NCBI RefSeq assembly: GCF_025144335.1 | Contig: NZ_CP083545.1 | Location: 1 to 63,148, forward strand | DNA: 63,148 nt | Direction: 5' to 3' | Source: Jannaschia sp. W003 | GTDB taxonomy: Bacteria > Pseudomonadota > Alphaproteobacteria > Rhodobacterales > Rhodobacteraceae | Part shown: positions 1-8,581 of the stretch, in pieces | How the letters are laid out: each line of letters opens with the position of its first letter | Numbering within the stretch: the first letter of the stretch is position 1 | Made by a program: the position numbers and the translations under genes | The notes under the pieces: generated by a model | Seen by the model: only the letters and a program-made list of their open reading frames with translations | The model's database searches: none | Told to the model about the DNA's origin: nothing

Positions 1-111
1 GGAACGGGGCCGGAGAGCCCTGACGCGTCCCGTCGCGGCGCCGAAACCGCGGATCCGAGGCGGAACCAGCGCCGTGCGGGGTGGTTCGCACCCTGCGATA
101 ATACATGAACG

Positions 112-125
112 CAATTGCAGAATTG
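112..125. promoter_or_regulatory. Possible operator: CAATT-N4-AATTG inverted repeat
   Basis: A short inverted repeat, CAATT GCAG AATTG, lies about 85 bases upstream of the GntR-family regulator in an AT-richer patch. GntR/FCD regulators usually bind short palindromes in front of their own operon, so this is a candidate autoregulatory operator. A TTGCAG at 115-120 could serve as a -35 element, but no good -10 is visible. The position and symmetry are seen directly; the function is inferred. Confidence 0.25.
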
Positions 126-209
126 GGTTTCCGATGCTAACTCTCGCCCCCGGCGCGGGGCGGGCGGGCCTTTGGGCTGCGGAGCCGAACCGACCGGGAG
201 GGACACGGA

Positions 210-899
210 ATGCTGCATGCCACGAACATCGGGGACCGCCGCACCAGCGTCGACGTGATCGCCGAGCATCTCTACGAGGAGATCGCCTCGCTGCGCCTCC
301 TGCCGGGCACCCGCATCTCGGAGGCCGAGATCGCGGAGCGCTTCGGGGTCTCGCGCCAGCCGGTGCGCGACGCCTTCGGGCGGCTGGCCTCCATGGACCT
401 GCTGCAGATCCGGCCCCAGAAGGCCACCGAGGTGAAGCGCTTCTCGATGGCCGCCATCGAGCGCGCGCGCTTCGTGCGCGCCGCAGTGGAGTCCGAGGTG
501 CTGCGCCGCGCCGCGGCCCGCTGCGACGAGGCGGGCAACCTGCGCCTGCAGGCGGAGCTGGCGCAGCAGCATGCGGTGCTGCGCGCCAACGACCACGGTG
601 CCTTCGGCGATCTGGACTACGCCTTCCACCGTGCCCTCTGCGAGATCGCCGGCGTGCCCTTCGCCTTCGACGTGATCCGCGAGGAGAAGGCCAAGGTGGA
701 CCGGCTGTGCATGCTCGGCCTCTCCAAGGAGGACCGGATGCCCCAGCTCGTGCGCGACCACGAGGCGATGGCCGCGGCCGTCGCGGCGGGCGACGCCGAG
801 GCGGCGGTGGCCGCGGGCATGGAGCACCTCGCGCGGCTCGATGCGACCATCGAGGCCATCCAGGAGCGCAACGGCAACTACTTCGACGACGTCGACTGA
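210..899 (+). CDS. GntR family transcriptional regulator, FCD domain
   Basis: A DNA-binding regulator of 229 residues, the usual FadR/FCD-subfamily length. The winged helix-turn-helix covers residues 15-75, with the recognition region around RFGVSRQPVRDA. The C-terminal all-helical FCD effector domain covers about 80-215. It keeps the usual metal/ligand set: D136 with H140, then H184 and H206. FCD proteins commonly bind small organic acids or sugar acids. The start is set by a GGAGG at 197-201, 8 bases before the ATG. The MATE gene follows after 28 bases, then the kdgF/kduD pair, so it probably controls this uronate-type operon. The effector is not identified. Confidence 0.9.
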   Translation: MLHATNIGDRRTSVDVIAEHLYEEIASLRLLPGTRISEAEIAERFGVSRQPVRDAFGRLASMDLLQIRPQKATEVKRFSMAAIERARFVRAAVESEVLRRAAARCDEAGNLRLQAELAQQHAVLRANDHGAFGDLDYAFHRALCEIAGVPFAFDVIREEKAKVDRLCMLGLSKEDRMPQLVRDHEAMAAAVAAGDAEAAVAAGMEHLARLDATIEAIQERNGNYFDDVD

Positions 900-927
900 C
901 GCTGCCGCCGGCGGGGGCCGGCCGCCC

Positions 928-2289
928 GTGACCGACGCCACATTCCTCGCGCCCCCTTCGGTGGGCACGGTGTTCCGCCTCGCCTGGCCGCTGACCACGA
1001 AGGCCGTGATGCTCCACGGCGTCGTTGTCGTGGACGCTCTGCTGGTCGCCCCCCTGGGCGAGACGGCGCTCGCCGCCATGGGCCTCGCCGCCGCGATCGG
1101 CGGGCTGCTGATGGGCGTGGTGGTCGCCTTCTCGAACGCCGCGCAGATCCGCGCCGCGCAGGCCTTCGGCTCGGGCGAGCCGCTGGCGCTTAAGACCGCG
1201 ATGGGCTGCGCCGGCGTCGTGAACCTCGCCACGGTCACGCTCGGCATCCTCGCCATCGCGCTGTTCGGCGGCGCGGTGCTGCTCGCCGCCGCCCCGTCGC
1301 CCGCCATCGCCGCCGAGGCGCACCGCTACCTGATGGTCTTCGCGGTGGCCGCCTTCGCGGAGGCGGTGGCGGAGTGCTTCTCGGGCTACTTCAACGGATG
1401 CGGGCGCACGAAGGTGCCGTTCGCGAGCTACCTGCTGGCGATCCCCGTCAACGTCGGCGTGAGCGTCGTCTTCATCCACGGCCTCGCCGGCATGCCCGAA
1501 CTGGGCGTGACCGGCGCCGCCGTGGGCACCGCCACGGGATCGCTCCTGCGGGCGGCGTTCCTGGCGTGGCGCTTCAATGATGCGACGCGGTGGTTCCGCG
1601 ACGTGCCCGGCTGGTCGCGCGGCTCGCTCGCCGCTGCGTTGCGCCGGCACCTCGCCTTCTCGCTGCCCATCGCCGCCACCTTCGTCAGTGCCACCACCGC
1701 GGCCAGCGTCTGCACGCTGATCTACGCGCGCCTGCCGATCCACGAGTTCGCGGCGCTCACGCTGATCCTGCCATGGGTCCACGTGGCCGGCACGCTGGGC
1801 ATGAGCTGGGCGCAGGCCGTGGGCATCCTCGTGGCGCAGCTCCTGGGCCGCGACGCGCCCGGGCCGCTGCTCGACCGATTCCTCCTGGGCGCCTGGCGCG
1901 CGGCCTTCGCCGCCGCCGCCCTAGTGGCGCTCATCTACCTCGCGGTCTGCCTCGTGTCGGACCGGCTCTACGACGACCTGGAGCGCGAGACCCGCGCGAC
2001 CCTGCTGGCCTTCCTGCCGGTCCTCCTGCTCCTGCCCTTCCCGAAGGGGTCCAACGCCATGTGCGGCCACACCCTGCGGGCGGGCGGCGAGACGGTGTGG
2101 GTGATGCACATCTTCGTCTGGTCGCAATGGCTGTTCCGCGTGCCCGCCACCGCCGTCATGGTGCTGTGGCTCGAGATGCCCGCGCCTTGGATCTTCTCGC
2201 TGGTGCTGGCCGAGGAACTGGTGAAGCTGGCACCGTTCCACCTGCGCCTCCTGCAAGGCGGCTGGAAGCGCGGGCGGGCGGAGATATGA
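928..2289 (+). CDS. MATE family (DinF-like) multidrug/metabolite antiporter
   Basis: A polytopic inner-membrane protein of about 453 residues with roughly 12 hydrophobic segments, including PLGETALAAMGLAAA and later alanine/leucine-rich helices, typical of MATE cation-coupled exporters. The in-frame reading continues upstream into the GntR gene. The first start outside that gene is GTG at 928, whose product begins VTDATFLAPPS, and this is chosen. The stop overlaps a possible ATG at 2286 ahead of the cupin gene, so the genes look co-transcribed. MATE proteins export organic compounds. Its place in a uronate catabolic unit is unusual, because such operons normally carry an importer. The substrate is unknown. 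Confidence 0.85.
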   Translation: MTDATFLAPPSVGTVFRLAWPLTTKAVMLHGVVVVDALLVAPLGETALAAMGLAAAIGGLLMGVVVAFSNAAQIRAAQAFGSGEPLALKTAMGCAGVVNLATVTLGILAIALFGGAVLLAAAPSPAIAAEAHRYLMVFAVAAFAEAVAECFSGYFNGCGRTKVPFASYLLAIPVNVGVSVVFIHGLAGMPELGVTGAAVGTATGSLLRAAFLAWRFNDATRWFRDVPGWSRGSLAAALRRHLAFSLPIAATFVSATTAASVCTLIYARLPIHEFAALTLILPWVHVAGTLGMSWAQAVGILVAQLLGRDAPGPLLDRFLLGAWRAAFAAAALVALIYLAVCLVSDRLYDDLERETRATLLAFLPVLLLLPFPKGSNAMCGHTLRAGGETVWVMHIFVWSQWLFRVPATAVMVLWLEMPAPWIFSLVLAEELVKLAPFHLRLLQGGWKRGRAEI

Positions 2290-2318
2290 GCGGCGCGGGG
2301 CGCCCGGAGGAGCGTGTG

Positions 2319-2642
2319 ATGGGGAATTCGAGCGACTGGGTCGAGGCGGGCGAGGGCGTGCGGCGCCGGGTGCTGGCCGACGACCCCGGCATGATGGTGG
2401 TGGAGTTCCGCTTCGAGCAGGGCGCCGTGGGCGCACTGCACCACCACCCGCACCTCCAGTCGAGCTTCGTGGCCTCGGGCCGGTTCGACTACGAGATCGC
2501 GGGCGAGACCCGCCGCCTCGGGCCGGGCGACGCGGTGGTGATCCCGGGCGGCGCGGTGCACGGCTGCACCGCCGTCGAGGCGGGCACGCTCCTCGACGTG
2601 TTCGCGCCGCGCCGCGCCGACTTCGCGCCGGACCCCGCGTGA
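2319..2642 (+). CDS. kdgF: KdgF-like cupin, unsaturated uronate ring-opening
   Basis: A single-domain cupin of 107 residues. Metal-ligand candidates are the histidines in ALHHHPHLQ (residues 39-47), Q47 and H81. The C-terminal FAPRRADF resembles the DVFSPxRxDF signature of KdgF. KdgF proteins speed conversion of 4,5-unsaturated uronates, released by pectate or alginate lyases, to linear 4-deoxy-5-keto-uronate. The ATG at 2319 is preceded by GGAGG at 2306-2310; an earlier in-frame ATG at 2286 lacks such a site. The stop overlaps the GTG of the next gene by 4 bases. The kduD neighbour supports the assignment, although cupins are diverse. Confidence 0.75.
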   Translation: MGNSSDWVEAGEGVRRRVLADDPGMMVVEFRFEQGAVGALHHHPHLQSSFVASGRFDYEIAGETRRLGPGDAVVIPGGAVHGCTAVEAGTLLDVFAPRRADFAPDPA

Positions 2643-3388
2643 GCGCGCTGGCGGGGCGGCGCGCCTTCGTCACGGGCGCCAACACTGGCATCGGGCAGGC
2701 TGTCGCCGTGGACCTCGCCGCCGCCGGGGCAGAGGTTCTCTGCGCGGGCCGCTCAGCGATGGACGAGACCTTGGCGGCCATCGCCGCGGCGGGCGGGCAG
2801 GGGCACGCCGTCCCTGCCGATCTCGGCACGATGGCGGAGGCACGCGCCGCGTTCGAGGGGGCGGAGGCTGCGCACGGGCCGGTCGACGTGCTGGTCAACA
2901 ACGCCGGCATCATCCGCCGCGCCGACGCCGTGGACATGACCGAGGCGGACTGGGACGCGGTGCTCGACGTGAACCTCAAGGCCGCGTTCTTCCTCGCCCA
3001 GAGCTTCGCGCGGTCGCGCCTGCGGGCGGGGGGCGAGGGGGCGGTCGTCAACGTGGCCTCGCTGCTCAGCTTCCAGGGCGGCATCCGGGTCGCGGGCTAC
3101 ACCGCCTCCAAGAGCGGGCTCGCGGGCCTGACGCGGGTGCTGGCCAACGAGTGGGCGCCCCACGGCATCACCGTGAACGCGGTGGCGCCCGGCTACGTCG
3201 AGACCAACAACACCGCCGCGCTGCGCGACGACCCCGAGCGGCGCGAGGCCATCCTCGCGCGCATCCCCATGGGCCGATGGGCGCGGCCTGCGGACATCGC
3301 CGGCGCGGTCACCTTCCTGGCCGGCCCCGGCGCCCGCTACGTGACCGGCGTGACCCTGCCCGTGGACGGCGGCTGGCTGGCCCGCTGA
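2639..3388 (+). CDS. kduD: 2-dehydro-3-deoxy-D-gluconate 5-dehydrogenase (SDR)
   Basis: A classical short-chain dehydrogenase of 249 residues. It has the cofactor loop TGANTGIG (12-19), NNAG (87-90), catalytic S141, and the YTASK pair Y154/K158. KduD-like signatures are NNAGIIRR, SFQGGIRV, LANEWAPHGI, APGYVETNNT and the C-terminal VDGGWLAR. KduD reduces 2,5-diketo-3-deoxygluconate to KDG with NAD(P)H in pectin breakdown. The start is a GTG translationally coupled to the kdgF stop. KduI and KDG kinase are not in the window. The family is certain; the precise substrate is inferred from these signatures and the cupin neighbour. Confidence 0.85.
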   Translation: MSALAGRRAFVTGANTGIGQAVAVDLAAAGAEVLCAGRSAMDETLAAIAAAGGQGHAVPADLGTMAEARAAFEGAEAAHGPVDVLVNNAGIIRRADAVDMTEADWDAVLDVNLKAAFFLAQSFARSRLRAGGEGAVVNVASLLSFQGGIRVAGYTASKSGLAGLTRVLANEWAPHGITVNAVAPGYVETNNTAALRDDPERREAILARIPMGRWARPADIAGAVTFLAGPGARYVTGVTLPVDGGWLAR

Positions 3389-3415
3389 GACGCCGGGGGC
3401 GGCAGGCTCGTCCCC

Positions 3416-4921
3416 TCATCCCCCATGCTCTGCGCGCAGCGCGGCCTTCTGCACCTTGCCCATGGCGTTGCGGGGCAGGGCGTCCAGGACGACGTAGCGC
3501 CGGGGGCGCTTGAACCGCGCGAGCGATGCCGCCACGGTTTCCGCCACCGCGTCGAGGTCGAGCGCCGCGTCCGCCTCGGCCACCACGGCGGCCACCACGC
3601 TCTCGCCGAAGTCGGGGTCGGGCACGCCGAACACGGCGCTCTCGCGCACGCCCGGCGCCGCGTCGATCGCGTCCTCGACCTCGCGGGGATAGACGTTGAG
3701 GCCGCCCGTGATGATCAGGTCCTTCTGCCGCCCCACGATCCGCAGGCGCCCCTCCGCGTCGAGCGCCCCGAGGTCGCCGGTCACGAAGAAGCCCGTCTCG
3801 CGCAACTCCTCGCGCGTCTTGTCGGGCAGGTTGAGGTAGCCCCGGAACACGCCGTCGCCGCGCACCTCGATCATGCCGATCTCGCCCGCGGGCAGGGGGG
3901 CGCCGGTCCCGGGATCGGTGACGACCACCTCGGTGCCCGGCAGCGCGAAGCCGACCGTTCCGGCGATCCGCTCGCCGTGCAGGGGGTTCGACGCGATCAT
4001 GTTGGTCTCGGTCATGCCGTAGCGCTCGAGGATGCGGTGGCCTGTGCGCCGCTCGAAGGCGGCATGGGTCTCGGCCAGGAGCGGCGCGGAGCCGGACACG
4101 AACAGGCGTATGGCGGCGCAGCGCTCGCGCGTGAGCGCGGGCTCGTCGAGCAGGCGGGTGTAGTAGGTCGGCACCCCCATCAGGAGCGTCGAGCGCGGCA
4201 GTTCCGCCAGCACCGCCTCCGCGTCGAAGGCGCGCATCAGGCGGACCCGCGCGCCGGCCAAGAGGGCGGTGTTGATCGCGACGAACAGGCCGTGGGTGTG
4301 GAAGATGGGCAGGGCGTGGATCAGCCGATCGCGGTCCGTGATCTCCCACAGGTCGGTGAGGGCGCGGGCGTTCTGCAGGAGGTTGCGGTGCGACAGCATC
4401 GCCCCCTTGGACCGCCCCGTGGTGCCCGAGGTGTAGAGCAGCGCGGCCAGGTCGTCCGGCCCCCGGGGCACGGTCCGGAACCGGTCCGGCGCCCCGTCGG
4501 CGGCCTCCGCGAGGGTGCCGCCGCCGCCCGCGGACCCGAGCGTCAGGAGCCGCGCGCCCACTGCCTCCGCGAGCGGCGCGACCGCCCCGCGCGCAGTTTC
4601 GTCGCAGACCATCACGCGGGGGCGCGCATCCTCGGCGAAGTGGCGCAGCTCGGCGCCCGTGTAGGCCGTGTTGAGCGGCAGGTGGACCGCGCCCGCCTGC
4701 AGCGCCGCCCCGTAGAGCGCGAGGGTGTCGGGATGCTTCGACGCCTGCACCAGCACGCGGTCCCCCGGCGCGACGCCCGACGCCGCCAGCACGTGGGCCA
4801 GCTGCGCCACCCGGCGCACGAAGGCGCCGCGGGATACGGTCGTGCCGTCGTCGCACTCCAGGAAGGTCGCGTCCGAGCCGGCGTGGGGCGCGACGAGGGC
4901 GTCGAAGAGGGTGTTGGTCAT
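3416..4921 (-). CDS. matB: Malonyl-CoA synthetase (MatB-like acyl-CoA ligase)
   Basis: An AMP-forming acyl-CoA ligase of 501 residues. The P-loop is LLYTSGTTGRSKGAMLSH, the A5 motif is ERYGMTETNM, and the aspartate motif is VTGDLGALD. The C-terminal catalytic lysine lies in RNAMGKVQK. The internal HALPIFHTHGLFVA and GVPTYYTRLL match MatB, which ligates malonate or methylmalonate to CoA. A strong GGAGGAG precedes the ATG by about 8 bases. The gene is convergent with kduD, with only 27 bases between them, and appears monocistronic. It is probably housekeeping and not part of the neighbouring uronate or EPS units. Confidence 0.88.
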   Translation of the reverse strand: MTNTLFDALVAPHAGSDATFLECDDGTTVSRGAFVRRVAQLAHVLAASGVAPGDRVLVQASKHPDTLALYGAALQAGAVHLPLNTAYTGAELRHFAEDARPRVMVCDETARGAVAPLAEAVGARLLTLGSAGGGGTLAEAADGAPDRFRTVPRGPDDLAALLYTSGTTGRSKGAMLSHRNLLQNARALTDLWEITDRDRLIHALPIFHTHGLFVAINTALLAGARVRLMRAFDAEAVLAELPRSTLLMGVPTYYTRLLDEPALTRERCAAIRLFVSGSAPLLAETHAAFERRTGHRILERYGMTETNMIASNPLHGERIAGTVGFALPGTEVVVTDPGTGAPLPAGEIGMIEVRGDGVFRGYLNLPDKTREELRETGFFVTGDLGALDAEGRLRIVGRQKDLIITGGLNVYPREVEDAIDAAPGVRESAVFGVPDPDFGESVVAAVVAEADAALDLDAVAETVAASLARFKRPRRYVVLDALPRNAMGKVQKAALRAEHGG

Positions 4922-5030
4922 CGGGCGGGCTCCTCCACGCGCGAGCCGGGCCGCCCCGCGGTCCCCTCGCGGGTATCGGCTTTCCCGATTCCTGTCGACC
5001 GGCGGCGCGGCGCCCGACCCGGCGCGGCGC

Positions 5031-7445
5031 TCAGGCCAGCAGCGATCCGTCCCAGTAGGACTGGGCCAGCTCGTAGACGCCCCGGCCGACGTACTCGCCG
5101 AGGGCGCGGCCGTGGAAGTCGGCCTCCTCGAAGTGGATGCCCCCGAACAGGCGCGACAGCCCTGCCGCGTCGGCCGCGTCCGACCAGGTGGCCCATTCGA
5201 TCGCGAAGTCGGCCTGCGGGGTCACGCCCGGCTCGATCGCGGCGGAGCCCGCGGGGACCAGGACCGAGCCGCCGAACGCGTCGCTGCCGGTGAAGGTCCG
5301 CATCACCACCGCGCCCGCCGCCGAGAAGGCGGAGTGGCCGGAGCTGTACTCCGCGAAGGGCGGCGAGGGATCGCCGCCGGGCGTCTGGTAGGTGGTCCAC
5401 TCGCTGGCGAGGACGAGGCCCGTCTCGCCGATCGAGGGAATGTAGGCGCGCACCACGTGGCCCGCGTCGCCCTTGTGGTCGATGCCCTCCTCGCCGATCA
5501 GCCCCAGCTCGCCCAATTCGCGGATCACCCGGATGGGGCGGGCGTAGTCGTAGGCGGTCTTGGCCTCCCAAGTGGCCACGCCCGCGTCGAACACGGCGTT
5601 GGAGGCGGCGAAGAACAGGAACACGTCCTCGGCCAGTCCCGGCGCGTCGCGTGCCGAGACGAATTCGGCATGGGCCATGGCCGTGCCCGGCGGAAATCCC
5701 GTGCCCGGCGCGTCCTCGTAGAACTCCGCCGAGAGCTTGCCCGCGTCCCCGCCCGGCGCGTTCAGCGTGGGCGGCGCCCCCGCCGGGTCGCCGAGGCTCG
5801 CCGAGTAGGCCAGCACGACCTCGGCCTGGGCGATGAAGCCGGGGTTCACGACCTCGCCGATCAGCGCCTTCGTGACCGGAACGACCGTGCCCGCGGGCCC
5901 GAAGTCGGAGGCGGCCGCGGTGGTGATCGTGCGCGCCGCGATGTCGAGCGCGGAGCCCGAGAAGGCATCCGTGAAGAACGGCTCGGGCGCCGCGTCCAGA
6001 TCGGCCACGCCCGCGTACTTCGCCCGAATCGCCGGATCGGCCAGGGCCAGCTCCAGCTGAAGGAGCGGGCCGCCCTGCTCCAGCGAGAAGCCCCTCACGC
6101 CGCCCCAGTGCGGGGTCAGGAACGATTGCTCAACCGGCAGCGCGGACTCGGGGTCGACCGGCACGTTCTCGGGCGTCCAGCGGGTGATGTCGACGACCGC
6201 TCCGGGGCCGGCGTTGACGGGGGCGTAGCCGGACGTGTCGGCGTAGTTCCCGGCCTGATTGCTCCCGTCGTCCGCGCGGTCCGCGATCAGGTCCGCGCCC
6301 GCGTCCATCCCGATCCGCGCCGCCAGCGACGTCGCCGCCTCGGGCCGGACCAGCCCATAGCGTCCGACCAGCACGAGGTCGTGCAGCGCCTCCTGCGCCG
6401 GAAAGAGGTCCCGCAGGACGGCGTGGGCGGCGTAGCTCATGGCCTCGCCCTGCGCCGCCTCGTCGCCCACGAGGCCCGCCGCCTCGATCTCGGCGCGCAG
6501 GGCTTCGTTGTCGCCGCCCGCGTCCTCGGCCACGCGGATGGCATCCGGATCGAAGGCGGCCCAGGCATCGTAGATGGCGGTGTGGACCAGCGCGTAGACA
6601 CGGGACGACACGGTCGGACCGCTCCCGAGGCCGGTCTCCATCACCGACTCCACCGCCGTGCGGTTCCAGACCGTATTGATGCCGGGATCGGCGTCGTTGA
6701 CGGTCACGTTCTGGGTGCCGTGGCTGGCGAAGATGGCGGGCGCGTCCCGCTCGAACAGCGCCCGCAGCTCCGCGGCGGTCAGCTCCCGCCCGTCGAACAC
6801 GAAGTGCTCGAAGTTCCGCAGCACCGTGGTCGCGCCCGTGAGCCGGTCGTGGATCATCACGGTGCCGTTCTGCATCACGTCGAAGTCGAACGCCCCGAGC
6901 TCGGCGTCGGTCTCGAAGCGGTCCTCGCCGCGGCCGCCGTCGATGACCGAACGGGCCGACGCGCCGCCCGCGGTGTCGATCTCCGCGCCGAGGCGGAAGA
7001 TGATCGTGTCGTCGCCGCGGCCGAGATCGACCCGGTGCGCCGCCCCGCCCAGCTCGACCACGTCGTCGCCGCGCCCCATCGAGATCCGTTCCGCGCCGGC
7101 CAGCCACACGAAGTCGTCGCCGCGGCCCATCCTCACGACGTCGACCCGGTCCGCGATCAGCGCATCGTCGCCGCGCCCGAGCGAGACCCGCTTCGCGCTC
7201 CCGTCGAGCATCACGGTCTGCGGGCCGGACCCGCCGGTGACGCGGCCGAGGTCGCCCTCGTGCACGAAGGTCTGCGCGCCGGACCCGAGCCGCACGTCCT
7301 CGCCGTCCGCCGCATCGGATCGAGTCGGGGTCTCGTCCCGGCCGCGCCAGTCGCGCCACCACGCCTCGGATCGCGGGGATGGGGGACCGTCGAATGGCAT
7401 CCAGTCGGAGAGGCCGGGAACGCGGGAGAAGCCGAAGCCGAGCAT
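5031..7445 (-). CDS. Vanadium-dependent haloperoxidase-like protein with N-terminal GRGDD repeats
   Basis: About 804 residues. The C-terminal half carries the three vanadate-site motifs of PAP2-fold haloperoxidases: K-x6-R-P (KTAYDYARP, from about residue 629), SGH (702-704), and SRLFGGIH (R765, H771) followed by D776. Such enzymes oxidise halides with hydrogen peroxide. The N-terminal 180 residues hold four GRGDD motifs spaced 17, 17 and 18 residues apart plus a GRGED, like degenerate RTX calcium-binding repeats. There is no signal peptide, so secretion, if any, may be by a type I system. The ATG at 7445 is chosen because GGACG-type spacing fits an AAGGA 8 bases upstream; an ATG at 7478 lacks one. 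Halide specificity cannot be read. Confidence 0.85.
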   Translation of the reverse strand: MLGFGFSRVPGLSDWMPFDGPPSPRSEAWWRDWRGRDETPTRSDAADGEDVRLGSGAQTFVHEGDLGRVTGGSGPQTVMLDGSAKRVSLGRGDDALIADRVDVVRMGRGDDFVWLAGAERISMGRGDDVVELGGAAHRVDLGRGDDTIIFRLGAEIDTAGGASARSVIDGGRGEDRFETDAELGAFDFDVMQNGTVMIHDRLTGATTVLRNFEHFVFDGRELTAAELRALFERDAPAIFASHGTQNVTVNDADPGINTVWNRTAVESVMETGLGSGPTVSSRVYALVHTAIYDAWAAFDPDAIRVAEDAGGDNEALRAEIEAAGLVGDEAAQGEAMSYAAHAVLRDLFPAQEALHDLVLVGRYGLVRPEAATSLAARIGMDAGADLIADRADDGSNQAGNYADTSGYAPVNAGPGAVVDITRWTPENVPVDPESALPVEQSFLTPHWGGVRGFSLEQGGPLLQLELALADPAIRAKYAGVADLDAAPEPFFTDAFSGSALDIAARTITTAAASDFGPAGTVVPVTKALIGEVVNPGFIAQAEVVLAYSASLGDPAGAPPTLNAPGGDAGKLSAEFYEDAPGTGFPPGTAMAHAEFVSARDAPGLAEDVFLFFAASNAVFDAGVATWEAKTAYDYARPIRVIRELGELGLIGEEGIDHKGDAGHVVRAYIPSIGETGLVLASEWTTYQTPGGDPSPPFAEYSSGHSAFSAAGAVVMRTFTGSDAFGGSVLVPAGSAAIEPGVTPQADFAIEWATWSDAADAAGLSRLFGGIHFEEADFHGRALGEYVGRGVYELAQSYWDGSLLA

Positions 7446-7951
7446 GGGGGACGTCCTTCGCGAAATCGCCACGAACACGCACCCGGCGCCGCAGCAGAAG
7501 CATGCGACCGGCGACTGGGAGCCGGATGGGACAATTGGTTTGGAAGGCTTTACCTTACGTCAGGAAAGCCGTTCTGTAAACGGATCGGTGCCCTGGGGGG
7601 GGCGCCCGAGCGGTCTCGCAGCATGAAGAGGCACGGATCGTCGCGTTCCGTGGCCGTCCGCCGGCCCGGTTTTGCCGGCCGGGGGCGACGGCAGCGAACT
7701 CAACTTTCGTTCGGCTCAAGCCCATCCAAGCCCACAGCCCAACGACGGTCGCGGCCTTCGCGCTTGCGCGTGTGCGTTCCACGCTCCGCCTTGGCATAGG
7801 CGCCCACGGAGTTGCTTAGCAAAGGCGGGGTCCACGATCCCGTTCGGGCGCTTCCCTTCGTGTGCAACCAAGTGGGAGCATGGGCGCAAACGAAACGGGC
7901 CGGTCCCCTCACATGGAGACCGGCCCATCGCAGGTCGTCGGTGCCGCGCGC
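7446..7951. other. Intergenic region, haloperoxidase promoter side
   Basis: About 500 bases without a convincing gene. The right part holds the terminator of the VPLPA gene (7897-7926). The left part should carry the leftward promoter of the haloperoxidase. It includes an AT-richer stretch around 7530-7585 with the 8-mer CGTTTACA on the minus strand (7575-7582). Short reading frames here have no recognisable product. Confidence 0.5.
7897..7926 (-). terminator. Hairpin terminator after first VPLPA gene
   Basis: A perfect 9-base stem, GGGCCGGTC pairing with GACCGGCCC (7897-7905 with 7918-7926), has a 12-base loop. Read leftward it is followed by GTTTCGTTTGCG, a modest T-rich tail. It lies 25 bases past the stop of the 7952-8581 gene. 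Confidence 0.7.
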
Positions 7952-8581
7952 TCAGGCGGGCTGGCGGCGGCGGCGCATCAGGGCCATGCCGCCGAGGCCG
8001 CTCAGCAGGAGCAGACCCGCGGCGGGGAGCGGGACGGCGGGCGGGCGCTCGCCGTACTCGGTGTAGCTGCTCAGACCGCCACCCGTCGCGCCGGGGATCG
8101 AGAGCTTGCTAAACGTCAGCTGCACGGGGCCGTTGCCGAGCAGCTTCACGAACAGGTTGTCGCCGGGGTTCTGACCTCCGCCGATCTTGAACACGACGAA
8201 CTGCGCCAGCGACGAGAAGGTCGTCGACGTCCCGTTGCTCGGCGTCGTCCGCGAGAACGGCAGAGCGTTGTTCAGCGTGCCATCGATGAGCACGCTCAGC
8301 GCCTTGCTCTGGTTCTCCTCACTGGCGTTGCCGATCTCGTAGAGATCGCCGGTGCTTCCGAGCGTTCCGGCCGAGCCGCCGGTGACCTTGTTGTTGGTCG
8401 GCCCCCGCGTGCCCACCGTGATGGACCCGCCGGAGAACGCCTCGCAGCGGTCGTTCGAGCAGTCGACTTCGATCGGACCGTTGCTGACCGTGATCGTCGC
8501 AGCGCCGGCCATGCCGCCCCACAGCGCCACCGCGGCAGCCAGGACGACCTTTCCGAAACGGGCCGGAATGATTGTTGACAT
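7952..8581 (-). CDS. VPLPA-CTERM sorting domain protein
   Basis: A secreted protein of 209 residues. An N-terminal signal peptide (about 1-27, ending MAGAA) precedes a body rich in G, S, T and N with a cysteine pair around DCSNDRC. The C-terminus is a tripartite exosortase signal: VPLPAAG, a hydrophobic helix (LLLLSGLGGMALM), then RRRRQPA. It is therefore a predicted XrtD substrate, cleaved near the VPLPA motif and released or anchored at the surface. The body matches no domain I recognise. It has its own upstream region and terminator, so it is probably transcribed alone. Its likely processing enzyme is encoded at 24478-26082. Confidence 0.85.
   Translation of the reverse strand: MSTIIPARFGKVVLAAAVALWGGMAGAATITVSNGPIEVDCSNDRCEAFSGGSITVGTRGPTNNKVTGGSAGTLGSTGDLYEIGNASEENQSKALSVLIDGTLNNALPFSRTTPSNGTSTTFSSLAQFVVFKIGGGQNPGDNLFVKLLGNGPVQLTFSKLSIPGATGGGLSSYTEYGERPPAVPLPAAGLLLLSGLGGMALMRRRRQPA

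Noticed and set aside
74..931. A 285-residue frame over the GntR gene
   Set aside because: The product is arginine- and alanine-rich and is a shadow of the clearly recognisable GntR/FCD protein.
5004..5030. A 10-base direct repeat, GGCGCGGCGC, at 5004-5013 and 5021-5030
   Set aside because: It is low-complexity GC sequence near the end of the haloperoxidase gene with no other sign of an attachment site.
7575..7582. The 8-mer CGTTTACA upstream of the haloperoxidase, also at 19823-19830 upstream of the ATPase
   Set aside because: Two copies of an 8-mer in several kilobases of promoter sequence are expected by chance, and flanking bases do not align well.
4725..7799. A rightward 1024-residue open frame antisense to the haloperoxidase
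   Set aside because: Very high G+C makes long antisense frames common. Its product is arginine/valine/glycine-rich with no motif, while the minus-strand product has full enzyme motifs.
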